Source: Chloroflexota bacterium
Lineage (GTDB): Bacteria; Chloroflexota; Ktedonobacteria; Ktedonobacterales; Ktedonobacteraceae
Assembly: GCA_021828635.1 (NCBI GenBank)
Contig: JAJZEJ010000792.1
Location: 1 to 12,650 of the forward strand
Length of the DNA stretch: 12,650 nucleotides
Direction: 5' to 3'
This document shows, in pieces, positions 1 to 6,083 of the stretch (position 1 is its first letter; each line of letters opens with the position of its first letter). The notes under the pieces were generated by a model. The model was given only the letters and a program-made list of their open reading frames with translations, had not been told where the DNA came from and did no database searches. The translations under genes were made by a program, and so were the position numbers.

Positions 1-546
1 AAGCTGCTCGATGTCGCGCTCCACCTTGACGAGCCGCCGATCACGCGGTGTGTACTCTAATACGTGGAGCAAACACCCCAGGATGGGCGGCATGAGAATG
101 AGGATAAAGAAAAACAAGAATAGGGCCGTTGCGCCTTTCTCGGCAAAGTAGGCGGCCCTGTAGAGTAGCGTGGTGTAGTCGAGGGCCATCACCGCTGCCA
201 GTGCCAGCCAGACCAGCTTCGTCGGCCACGCCCACGTTGCATAGGCATCCGCATACGCACGGGCATCATCCAGGCTATCGAGAAAGCCTGCAAAGGCCCA
301 CATACCACCGAACACGAAGAGAAAGCCGATAGCGAGTGCGACGACCAGCGCAACCATGGCTGCCATCGGGGCGAGAAACGTGCCGTCCAGCATGTTGCGC
401 GTCACTATCGAGAGTGATTGATCGACCAAAAAGGCGACATTGATACCGAGCATGAGTTCAATGGCAAACGCAAACGCGCCAACGATATAAAATGCCTTAC
501 CATGATGCCGACGCGCTCCCTGGGTTGCTTTCTCAATTCCAAACAT
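1..546 (-). CDS. Multi-pass membrane protein, 3' end outside window
   Basis: This frame is open from an ATG at 544-546 to the window edge, giving 182 residues without a stop, so the C-terminus is missing. The start is supported by AAAGGAC about 9 nt upstream. Four hydrophobic segments are visible at about residues 20-41, 60-88, 110-128 and 139-162. The N-terminus before the first segment is short and basic. After the fourth segment the protein becomes charged (EYTPRDRRLVKVERDIEQL), probably the start of a cytoplasmic tail. It is the last visible gene of the leftward operon that contains the replication protein, 114 nt after the 132-aa gene. I do not recognise the family. Calling it an integral membrane protein is secure; any function would be guesswork. 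Confidence 0.8.
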   Translation of the reverse strand, partial: MFGIEKATQGARRHHGKAFYIVGAFAFAIELMLGINVAFLVDQSLSIVTRNMLDGTFLAPMAAMVALVVALAIGFLFVFGGMWAFAGFLDSLDDARAYADAYATWAWPTKLVWLALAAVMALDYTTLLYRAAYFAEKGATALFLFFFILILMPPILGCLLHVLEYTPRDRRLVKVERDIEQL

Positions 547-617
547 AGTGTTAATGTCCTTTCATAGATGATAGAATTATCAGTATCATCCTGAAACGTT
601 TATCAGGACTGAGTACG

Positions 618-654
618 TGGCCTGGCAGAGTACTACTCACCAGGCCAGCTTTTT
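618..654. other. Hairpin with T-run between two leftward genes
   Basis: An 8-bp stem, TGGCCTGG (618-625) with CCAGGCCA (640-647), encloses a 14-nt loop. On the plus strand it is followed by TTTTT at 650-654, so it looks like a terminator for rightward transcription, although no rightward gene precedes it. For the leftward operon there is no T-run after the stem, so readthrough into the membrane-protein gene seems likely. It may block antisense transcription or act on the mRNA. Confidence 0.4.
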
Positions 655-660
655 GACGCA

Positions 661-1059
661 CTACTCGACTTCAATTTGTTTAGATTCAGCAGTATCTTTC
701 GCCAATTGCAACTGATACTCGCTCAGGGTCGGGATGGTATCCACCAATCCTGCAATATCACCGTTTTCCGCTATAGTAGCATGATTTGCGATATGCTCCG
801 CAAATTCTCGTAAGTATTTGGCAGCTTCATCATCTTTCTCACCACGCGCGGCCATACTGACGCGATAATTCAGGTCGTGCGCATCCTCATGAAATTGCTC
901 CTGGCGATAAATCGTCAGTTTGGTTTGCAGGGCGGCATATTTCTCCATAAAGAGCATCACCTGTCCGATGCTCCCTGGTGCAATCCCAATCTCTACCAAT
1001 TGCCTATGCAATTGGTTGATCTGGTTGAAAATCTCTGCTTTGTCCTCTTGTTTCATCAA
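661..1059 (-). CDS. Hypothetical protein, 132 aa (probable start at 1056)
   Basis: The ORF begins at TTG (1059) directly followed by ATG (1054-1056). The ATG is the more likely start, giving 131 residues; purine-rich AAAGG and AGGGG lie just upstream. The protein is mostly helical in appearance, rich in Glu, Gln and Ala, with no signal peptide or membrane segment, no cysteine and no recognisable catalytic motif. The region around residues 8-60 could form amphipathic helices or a short coiled coil. It lies 15 nt after the replication protein stop (1075) and is surely co-transcribed with it. In lambda-type modules this place often holds a helicase loader, but this protein has no Walker motif and is too small for a DnaC-type ATPase. 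Function unknown. Confidence 0.75.
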   Translation of the reverse strand: MMKQEDKAEIFNQINQLHRQLVEIGIAPGSIGQVMLFMEKYAALQTKLTIYRQEQFHEDAHDLNYRVSMAARGEKDDEAAKYLREFAEHIANHATIAENGDIAGLVDTIPTLSEYQLQLAKDTAESKQIEVE

Positions 1060-1074
1060 TCCCCTGTACCTTTC

Positions 1075-2709
1075 TTATGAGGCGCGGCGACCAACGGAGG
1101 CCGCCAGCATCCATAAATCTCGCGGTTCAATGTATTCATGTCCAAGCACGACGCAATCGCCAGCATCAAGCAGCGCATAGCGATTGTCCGGCGCTGGGTA
1201 GCGACCGACATAGTAGCCATGCGCGGCCAACCGCCGGAGGGCCGGAGCATAGCGTGTGGCAATGCCCAGATTGCAGCATTCCTGCTCTTCCGGTGTCGGC
1301 TCGACCTCAATGGTGATCGGTTGTGGTGGTGCGGGCCTCGTTTCTTGTGGCGTCGGTGTATTGACCTGATTGATGGCCCGCTTAATCATTGCTGGCTCCT
1401 CCTCTGGCTCGTCCAGATCAGCCATATATTCTTCCGGTGGCAACCAACCAATCGACTTGCCCAGATGCTCGGTAAAGTACTCGGCCACTTTCCAGGCTGA
1501 GAGCGCCCCTGGCCGCGTGGACCAAAACTTATCAGCCAGGCGCATGTAGAGGATCGTGCGAATGAGCGCCTCCCGTGCCGAATGGCCCGTGACAAAGAGC
1601 GACCCTACCTCAAAGAGTCCAGCCTTGTCGAGCTGCTCCTGAATGCTGATCGCCGCTTCATTCCATCGATCTTCATCGGATGGCTTGGGCAGGCCGAAAT
1701 AGTGTGCCATGATCTGATAGATATTGGCAGGTGTCAATGGCCCGTGTTCTGGCAGTTCAGGAAAAGAATCTGTGTGAGTGGGTAAAGGCGAAGCCGTCTC
1801 TTTACTACTCTTCTTAGAGAGATTCTTATGTGTATTATGTGTATTACTGCGAGCGTGGGAGTTACCAGTTTTGGCAACGCTGTTACCAGTTTTGGCAACT
1901 GGACTTACCAGTTTTGGCAACTCGCTGTTACCAGTTTTGGCAACTGGACTTACCAGTTTTGGCAACTGATTGTCAGATTCATGCATGTTTTCGCTCGGTG
2001 AGTTACCAGTTTTGGTAACTGACTCCTCTGTCTCTGCGCCCGACTCACCTGGTTCATCGTCGTCGCCATCGTAGCGTGAATCATCATCGTCGTTGGGGTC
2101 ATAGGGGCCGCGTGGTCCGTCTGGAATGCCGTGTTCGATGGCCTCATTGATGGCATCGACACACACAAAGTATTGCTTGGTCGTTCCCTGCACTACCTTG
2201 CGCGGATTCTCGCCCTGCCAGTCATAATCAGCGACCAACCGACGTATCACACGCTCCTCGTCATCTTGGTCGCGGTGCTTGACGCGCTTTGTGCGCTCTT
2301 CCCAGCGATGACCCACGCACGGATAGACCCGTGTGATCTTGCCATCCTTATCGAATCGCACAAAGCGCGTCTTGATGTAGCCAGCCAGCTCGACATGTGG
2401 AATGCTCTCTTGTAGCGTGGTCTGGCAGTAAAGCCTGCGACAGCGTTTGTGCATCTCATCGAGCGAGAGATCAAACCATCGCAGTTCTTCTGGCACATCC
2501 TCAATGCGGCGATAGAGCGGATGATCGCTCTTGCGCCGTCCGCGCTGTTCGGTGCGCGTATGGTGGCGCAGATTTGCATCATGCGCCACTTCCAAGAGAT
2601 CGAGAATAGTGGCCGGTGCCTGCTCTAAATGCAGCAGGTCGGTATAGTCATCGTGAAATATAGTGTAAAATCCTTTGTGGTGGATAGAGCCTTTGTAATC
2701 ATTGCTCAT
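1075..2709 (-). CDS. Phage-type replication initiator with internal iterons
   Basis: The start is the ATG at 2707-2709, preceded by GGAGG at about 6 nt; an upstream TTG at 2724 lies before this ribosome site and is rejected. The protein is 544 residues. Residues about 78-130 look like a winged helix (helix, recognition helix with TLQESIPHVELAGYIKTR, then a basic beta wing), as in phage O-type and DnaD-type replication proteins. Residues 205-220 are very acidic. Residues 231-285 are a low-complexity linker encoded by six copies of an 18-bp DNA repeat. Residues about 325-420 (ending FWSTRPGALSAWKVAEYFTEHL) resemble the C-terminal partner-loading domain of such initiators. The linker carrying DNA repeats is the arrangement of lambda O, where the origin lies within the gene. 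I infer that it binds its own coding sequence to start replication. The exact family is not certain. Confidence 0.75.
   Translation of the reverse strand: MSNDYKGSIHHKGFYTIFHDDYTDLLHLEQAPATILDLLEVAHDANLRHHTRTEQRGRRKSDHPLYRRIEDVPEELRWFDLSLDEMHKRCRRLYCQTTLQESIPHVELAGYIKTRFVRFDKDGKITRVYPCVGHRWEERTKRVKHRDQDDEERVIRRLVADYDWQGENPRKVVQGTTKQYFVCVDAINEAIEHGIPDGPRGPYDPNDDDDSRYDGDDDEPGESGAETEESVTKTGNSPSENMHESDNQLPKLVSPVAKTGNSELPKLVSPVAKTGNSVAKTGNSHARSNTHNTHKNLSKKSSKETASPLPTHTDSFPELPEHGPLTPANIYQIMAHYFGLPKPSDEDRWNEAAISIQEQLDKAGLFEVGSLFVTGHSAREALIRTILYMRLADKFWSTRPGALSAWKVAEYFTEHLGKSIGWLPPEEYMADLDEPEEEPAMIKRAINQVNTPTPQETRPAPPQPITIEVEPTPEEQECCNLGIATRYAPALRRLAAHGYYVGRYPAPDNRYALLDAGDCVVLGHEYIEPRDLWMLAASVGRRAS
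1801..1850. other. AT-rich stretch, candidate DNA-unwinding element
   Basis: These 50 bases contain about 30% G+C, far below the surrounding gene. They hold a tandem 9-mer, TTATGTGTA, at 1826-1834 and 1835-1843, followed by a partial third copy (TTA, 1844-1846). The stretch starts about 10 bases beyond the iteron block, on the 3' side of the gene, the same order as iterons and AT-rich region in the lambda origin. The unwinding role is inferred from position and composition. Confidence 0.55.
1861..2019. repeat. Six 18-bp iterons (candidate replication origin)
   Basis: The repeat is GTTACCAGTTTTGGCAAC on the plus strand. Copies lie at 1861-1878, 1882-1899, 1904-1921, 1927-1944, 1949-1966 and 2002-2019. 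Copies 3 and 5 begin with C; the last has GGTAAC and so carries perfect 6-bp inverted arms (GTTACC/GGTAAC), while the others have one mismatch. Start-to-start distances are 21, 22, 23, 22 and 53 bp, about two helical turns for the tight cluster. All lie inside the replication protein gene. Regular phasing, internal dyad and the adjacent AT-rich stretch fit initiator-binding iterons. Confidence 0.75.
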
Positions 2710-2878
2710 AGACACCTCCGCCAACTAGCCTAAAGGGATGAAAAGAGCAATGATTCGACGTTGGTGTGCTATACTGCTGGCAATGGAGGCAGCCTTCACA
2801 CGTCGAAGATCCCCTTCTGAGTGCATACGGCGTCTCCAAACTTTCCACAACATTCACAGAGCTATTCATACTGGTCAT
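2699..2878 (-). CDS. Small Cys-rich protein, possible zinc binder (59 aa)
   Basis: The start is the ATG at 2876-2878, with AGAAGGGG about 6 nt upstream; a TTG further up (2917) is less likely. The 59-residue product has C27, C30, C33, C44 and H47 (CEGCLHC, then HCSFHP), a spacing compatible with a small zinc-binding knuckle. Its stop overlaps the start of the replication gene by 11 bp, which suggests translational coupling. Its own start lies inside the end of the preceding small ORF. The family is not recognised. The case for a real gene is the good ribosome site, the cysteine pattern and the tight overlap; against it are its size and modest composition. Confidence 0.5.
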   Translation of the reverse strand: MTSMNSSVNVVESLETPYALRRGSSTCEGCLHCQQYSTPTSNHCSFHPFRLVGGGVYEQ

Positions 2879-3080
2879 AGAACTCCCCTTCTGCTCTTCT
2901 CTGCTCTTGCCAGTCAAAGAGTCGATCTATCTGAATAAATTGTCGTTTGGGTGCCTGTTCAACTTCAACTGCCAGCATCGGCGTCGTGGCAGAGGGATCA
3001 TGGCCGCCACGGCTCAGAGCGATGCGCTGGCGTGTCAGCAGCAAGAGTGCAGCGATAGATTGATAAAAAACCTGTATCAT
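2862..3080 (-). CDS. Hypothetical small protein, 72 aa
   Basis: The ATG at 3078-3080 is preceded by GGGGG at about 10 nt. The first 17 residues (MIQVFYQSIAALLLLTR) are hydrophobic and could be a membrane anchor or a buried helix; the rest is charged. The stop codon overlaps the start of the Cys-rich gene by 17 bp, as expected in a tightly packed phage operon. No motif is recognised. A competing leftward frame (GTG at 3156 to 2998, with AGGAG 7 nt upstream) overlaps its first third, so either could be the true gene. Confidence is modest. Confidence 0.4.
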   Translation of the reverse strand: MIQVFYQSIAALLLLTRQRIALSRGGHDPSATTPMLAVEVEQAPKRQFIQIDRLFDWQEQRRAEGEFYDQYE

Positions 3081-3214
3081 GCGTCAATTTCCCCCATATG
3101 CTCCGTTCATTTTTTACGAGAAAGCGGCGCATGCGACTAGCTATCGCGTGCGACACGATGTGACTCCTGTATGATACGTGGCGAGTGTGCAACGCACATA
3201 CACGCCTAGTAACC
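3081..3214. other. Left flank of the IS110 element, no firm gene
   Basis: This stretch between the 72-aa ORF and the probable left end of the insertion element holds no confident gene. It contains a leftward AGGAG (plus-strand 3164-3168) seven bases before a GTG at 3154-3156, which could start a short 52-residue frame. I see no convincing sigma70 promoter, so the rep operon probably depended on the promoter upstream of the HTH gene before the insertion, or now depends on element-borne or cryptic promoters. Confidence 0.4.
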
Positions 3215-3228
3215 CGATTGGAGTGGCA

Positions 3229-3399
3229 TCGAGAAACAAACCCTCATGAGCATTTGGTTTATGTTTATACCGCATATACCTTCTCTGTGTTCGGGTGTTG
3301 TCGATGTCACCTCGTGTAGCTTTCTCGCCTCGTTTCCCATCTATCTGGATTGTATTAGAAAACCATAGAAAATCCTAGAAAAGAAAGATAAGAACATTC
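3229..3399 (+). ncRNA. Candidate bridge-RNA region of the IS110 element
   Basis: IS110-group elements carry a structured guide RNA in the non-coding end upstream of the transposase that pairs with target and donor DNA. This segment is in that position, is of suitable size and holds no gene. Pairing visible by eye: AACAAACC with GGTTTATGTT (about 3235-3266) around a CTCATGAG palindrome, and GGTG with CACC around a 10-nt loop (about 3295-3312). RNA ends and guide loops cannot be set from one copy. The assignment is by family and position only. Confidence 0.35.
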
Positions 3400-4869
3400 A
3401 TGACCGTTACCACTCTTTCCACGTCCGCTGTTGCGCTACCCGTCTATGTCGGCATTGACATTGGAAAGAATAACCATGCAGCTGCCATTGTGTCATTGCC
3501 GCTGCTTGCTCACTATCGTCGCGCCGACCGTTGCCCGCTGCTCAGCTTTGAACAGTCACGCGCCGGTTTCGATGCGCTCCTGAGTGAACTCTGCCGGTAC
3601 GGCGATCCCGCTTCCATCAGCGTCCTCGTTGAGTCTACCGGTCATTATGGCTATGCGCTGATTGCCTATCTGTATGAGCATGACATCTGTGTCTATGAGT
3701 CCCACCCTACTCGTGAGCGCCGCCGCTTGCGCCAGAAAAGCGATCAGCGTGACGCACGGGCGCTCGCTATCCTGCTCTTCAACCAATTGGAAAAGGGCGT
3801 CCTGGTGGAAGAACCTGGCGAACGAGCGCGATTGCTCATGCCGCCCTCCGAGGTCGTCCAGCAGATCGGCGCGTTGGTCCAGCATCGCAGCGAGTTGGTT
3901 AGAGAGGTGACCCAACGCAAAAATAAGCTGATTGCCATCACCGACGAAGTGTTCCCAGAGATGGCGCAGGTCTATAGCGACGTCACCAATCTCTCGGCCT
4001 TGCAGCTGCGCACCGACTATCCAACACCGGAAGCGGTCGCACAGGCGAGCATGGACGGGTTGCTCGCCACGCGCAGCCGCTATCGGCCAAACGTCGCCGC
4101 GTTCGTTCGCTTGCAAGAACTGGCACAGCACACGATTGGCGCGGTATCGTCCAGTCGCAGAAACAGCCTGCTCCTGGAGCAAACACACCTCATTGCTGAG
4201 ATGCGCTTGCTTCAACAGCACTTGTCTGAACTGGACGCAACGATAGCAACAGCCATCACTGGCAGCCGTGAGGGAAAAATCTTGCTCTCGTGTCCGGGGA
4301 TCGGCGTGATTGCCGCCGCGACACTGCTCTCGTGTATCGGGTCCATCAGCCAGTTTGAGAGCATCGCCAAACTCCGCGCGTATTGCGGTTGGTCGCCACA
4401 CCAAGTCCAGACCGGCTCCTCGAAAGATAGCATGACCCTCACCCGTGGCGGCAATCCCGTCCTCAAGCAGACCTGGTACCTGATCGCCCTGTCGGCGACG
4501 CGCTACGACGAGAGTTGGCGTACCCTCTATCAGAGGCTCTTGCGCCAAAAGGGTATCTATGATGAGCGGACCGGCACCTATCACGGACGGCGTAAAGTCC
4601 TGGGCCGCGTCATCGGCCAGATGATCGGCGTCATCTACACCCTGCTCAAGCGCGACGCCGACCTGCTCGCCGCGCTGCCAGAGGGAGCCGAGCGGCCCGA
4701 GCCGGTCCTCTACGACGCGGCCAAGCATCACGTGCGCAAGACTGCTCAACACACTCAGCACCATCAGGCCACCCCCACAAGCACGGGTGATGAGCAGCTT
4801 GGCACGGTGCCGGTTGCGGTGCCGACGGCTGACAACGACGGAATGGAAAAGGCAGACTCAGACCAGTAA
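3400..4869 (+). CDS. IS110-family transposase (DEDD recombinase)
   Basis: The 489-residue protein has the two domains of the family. The N-terminal RuvC-like DEDD domain shows YVGIDIGKNNH (D20), VLVESTGHYG (E78) and SDQRDARALA (D115, D118). The middle, about residues 150-285, is helical and linker-like. The C-terminal Transposase_20 domain runs from about 293 to 415, with CPGIGVIAAATLL, AYCGWSPHQVQTGSSKDS and RGGNPVLKQTWYLIALSATR; the serine cluster at 340-341 is where the family's nucleophilic serine is expected. The tail from about 420 to 489 is longer than usual and low in complexity (His, Gln, Thr). The ribosome site is weak (AGAAAG). The gene appears intact, so the element may be active, guided by a bridge RNA from the upstream non-coding end. 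Confidence 0.93.
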   Translation: MTVTTLSTSAVALPVYVGIDIGKNNHAAAIVSLPLLAHYRRADRCPLLSFEQSRAGFDALLSELCRYGDPASISVLVESTGHYGYALIAYLYEHDICVYESHPTRERRRLRQKSDQRDARALAILLFNQLEKGVLVEEPGERARLLMPPSEVVQQIGALVQHRSELVREVTQRKNKLIAITDEVFPEMAQVYSDVTNLSALQLRTDYPTPEAVAQASMDGLLATRSRYRPNVAAFVRLQELAQHTIGAVSSSRRNSLLLEQTHLIAEMRLLQQHLSELDATIATAITGSREGKILLSCPGIGVIAAATLLSCIGSISQFESIAKLRAYCGWSPHQVQTGSSKDSMTLTRGGNPVLKQTWYLIALSATRYDESWRTLYQRLLRQKGIYDERTGTYHGRRKVLGRVIGQMIGVIYTLLKRDADLLAALPEGAERPEPVLYDAAKHHVRKTAQHTQHHQATPTSTGDEQLGTVPVAVPTADNDGMEKADSDQ

Positions 4870-5135
4870 ATCGCATGAGCATCACAGGGGGGATTGACTC
4901 CATTGCCACTCCGTTCCCCTTCACCTCCGTTTTTTTTCGCATTCTTCGGCTTTGGTCCGCGTTTCCACGTTGATGTATCTGCCATTTGAATCTGCTCTCT
5001 CGTATAAAGAGTCATATTTCCAACGGGTGTTCCCTGAATACGTCCTTGTTCTCGCATTTGATTTAAACGCGCTCTAGAAACTCCCAGGATGGCAGCAGTT
5101 TCCTTTGGCGAGTAAAATTCTTTTTCTTGTTCCAT
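4764..5135 (-). CDS. MerR-like HTH protein, 3' end replaced by IS110
   Basis: The start is ATG at 5133-5135 with AGGAGG seven bases upstream; the TTG at 5141 is rejected. Residues 7-55 form a MerR/excisionase-type winged HTH (YSPKETAAILGVSRARLNQM, then a short wing and LYTREQI). Residues 58-68 are basic (KRGPKPKNAKK), AT-hook-like. From about residue 75 the sequence changes character, and from residue 89 it is simply the antisense of the transposase 3' end, sharing 106 bp with it. I infer that the insertion element cut the gene near its 3' end, leaving the DNA-binding part and adding an accidental tail. A perfect promoter lies just upstream. It is the natural candidate to bind the divergent operator next to it and formerly headed the leftward replication operon. 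Confidence 0.75.
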   Translation of the reverse strand: MEQEKEFYSPKETAAILGVSRARLNQMREQGRIQGTPVGNMTLYTREQIQMADTSTWKRGPKPKNAKKNGGEGERSGNGVNPPCDAHAIYWSESAFSIPSLSAVGTATGTVPSCSSPVLVGVA

Positions 5136-5157
5136 ATGCAATCCTCCTATGGGCTAT

Positions 5158-5186
5158 ATTATGTCGTTTGAAACAAAATTTGTCAA
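5158..5186 (-). promoter_or_regulatory. Leftward sigma70-type promoter for the HTH gene
   Basis: On the minus strand TTGACA (plus 5181-5186) is followed after exactly 17 bp by CATAAT (plus 5158-5163). It lies just upstream of the AGGAGG and ATG of the HTH gene, so the leader is short. Confidence 0.8.
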
Positions 5187-5237
5187 TCCCCAAAAATTTT
5201 ATGTAGATTGATATAAAACCGCTTGCAATTTTGTTTC
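5170..5237. promoter_or_regulatory. Symmetric operator pair in divergent promoters
   Basis: GAAACAAAATT at 5170-5180 and its exact reverse complement AATTTTGTTTC at 5227-5237 lie in the -35/-10 spacers of the leftward and rightward promoters respectively. The match extends to CGNNNGAAACAAAATT when both are read outward. A protein bound at either copy would sit across that promoter, so a shared regulator of both operons is inferred. The HTH protein encoded alongside is a candidate binder. Confidence 0.65.
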
Positions 5238-5251
5238 GTTCGTAGTATAAT
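5223..5251 (+). promoter_or_regulatory. Rightward sigma70-type early promoter
   Basis: TTGCAA (5223-5228) and a consensus TATAAT (5246-5251) are separated by 17 bp. It drives the early operon starting with the SWIM protein, with an untranslated leader of about 65 nt. Confidence 0.85.
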
Positions 5252-5257
5252 TCAGAG

Positions 5258-5276
5258 TGTCAGGGATGTCCTGACA
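5258..5276 (+). promoter_or_regulatory. Inverted repeat at the early transcription start
   Basis: TGTCAGG (5258-5264) pairs with CCTGACA (5270-5276) around a 5-nt centre. It begins about 7 bases after the -10 box, so it spans the expected start of transcription. It could be a second operator or a 5' hairpin that protects the mRNA. Confidence 0.5.
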
Positions 5277-5324
5277 GACAGAGGAGTCAAAAAAAGAACT
5301 GCATAGCAGAAGGGGATCAAGCAC

Positions 5325-6077
5325 ATGGCAAATCGTACCGCAACCCGCAACCGCACACTGCCAAACCATCACATTCCGATGGGGCCATCATCCAGCATCC
5401 AGGCGCTGATGGTCGCTATCGCGTGGACCACGGCCAAAGTCGTGCATGTGACCATCAAAAAGACGATGGTTCTCACGGTCGAGCGCGTTTCGATCTTGCG
5501 TGGCATCTACACGGTACTTGGTACGGAAAAGGTGGAAGTAGCAGCGGGGACGCTGGTCTGTTTCACCAGAAGCGCCCATCGTGAAGGATTCTATTATCTG
5601 ACGGTGTATAACCAGATGACGGGCGGATGGCATTGCTCCTGCCCACGCAAAGTGGCGGGCTGCCATCATATCGAAGACACCATCGACTACATGATCGCTC
5701 GTGAGGATGCCAAGCAAGTACGTGAACGGGAGCGCGTGCTGGCTGAGCGTCGCCGCGAGAGTGAGGCCGAGCTAGGGCGCATCATGGCCGAGACGGAGGC
5801 GGTGATTGCCGCCGAACTGGCCGCGCCGGTGCAACCAAAATCAGAGCAGGCGCGTATCGCCGACTTTCCGCACGGGGCATCTGTCGAGAGTGCGCCGGTA
5901 CATGGTGGCGCAAGCGGAAGCGGCCACTGTAACGATATTGCGCGATTGGCGCACGTCCAGATGGACGCACTGGCTGCTCGTGCAAAGCGCCGCCAACCGG
6001 TGGCGGCCAAACAACAGCAACGACAACCGCAAGATGAGACAACGGCACGCCTGATGGCAGCCGGTCTCATGCGCTAG
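5325..6077 (+). CDS. SWIM-type zinc-finger protein, 250 aa
   Basis: First gene of the rightward early operon; the ATG follows AGGGG at 9 nt. Residues about 45-100 form beta-rich sequence ending in YLTVYNQMTGGWHCSCP. A CxCx6CxH motif (C104, C106, C113, H115) is the SWIM zinc-binding signature, a module that binds DNA or protein and is found in helicases and MuDR-like transposases. Residues 124-165 are a highly charged helix (RERERVLAERRRESEAEL), likely coiled coil, followed by an Ala/Gln-rich tail with basic end. There is no helicase or nuclease domain, so this is a stand-alone SWIM protein. Its place before a Bet recombinase suggests a DNA-handling or regulatory early function, but that is inference. 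Confidence 0.75.
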   Translation: MANRTATRNRTLPNHHIPMGPSSSIQALMVAIAWTTAKVVHVTIKKTMVLTVERVSILRGIYTVLGTEKVEVAAGTLVCFTRSAHREGFYYLTVYNQMTGGWHCSCPRKVAGCHHIEDTIDYMIAREDAKQVRERERVLAERRRESEAELGRIMAETEAVIAAELAAPVQPKSEQARIADFPHGASVESAPVHGGASGSGHCNDIARLAHVQMDALAARAKRRQPVAAKQQQRQPQDETTARLMAAGLMR

Positions 6078-6083
6078 TAATTC

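Larger units (their letters stand above)
3215..4915 (+). mobile_element. IS110-family insertion element (boundaries approximate)
   Basis: The element contains one transposase gene, about 185 nt of non-coding DNA before it and only about 45 nt after it. Boundaries are inferred from two observations. First, the HTH gene on the opposite strand loses sensible protein character at about 4910. Second, a 9-bp inverted repeat, GGAGTGGCA at 3220-3228 and TGCCACTCC at 4904-4912, could be subterminal. IS110-family elements have no long terminal inverted repeats and usually make no target duplication, so exact ends cannot be read directly. The long leader and short trailer match the IS110 subgroup rather than the IS1111 subgroup. 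Confidence 0.6.

Noticed and set aside
1778..2018. Rightward frames through the iterons encoding repeated YQFW/PVLAT peptides
   Set aside because: They exist only because the DNA repeat is open in other frames; they are antisense to the replication gene and lack start signals.
2998..3192. A leftward 64-residue frame (or 52 residues from GTG at 3156)
   Set aside because: The GTG has a fair AGGAG, but the peptide shows no domain and competes with the 72-aa ORF that overlaps the next gene more naturally; left undecided and not called.
3556..4764. A 402-residue open frame antisense to the transposase
   Set aside because: It mirrors the transposase codons, has no ribosome site or family motif and runs opposite to a clear DEDD transposase.
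5687..6070. Leftward frames antisense to the SWIM gene
   Set aside because: Ser/Ala/Arg-rich shadows of the charged helical tail of the rightward gene; several overlapping frames exist, none with a start signal.
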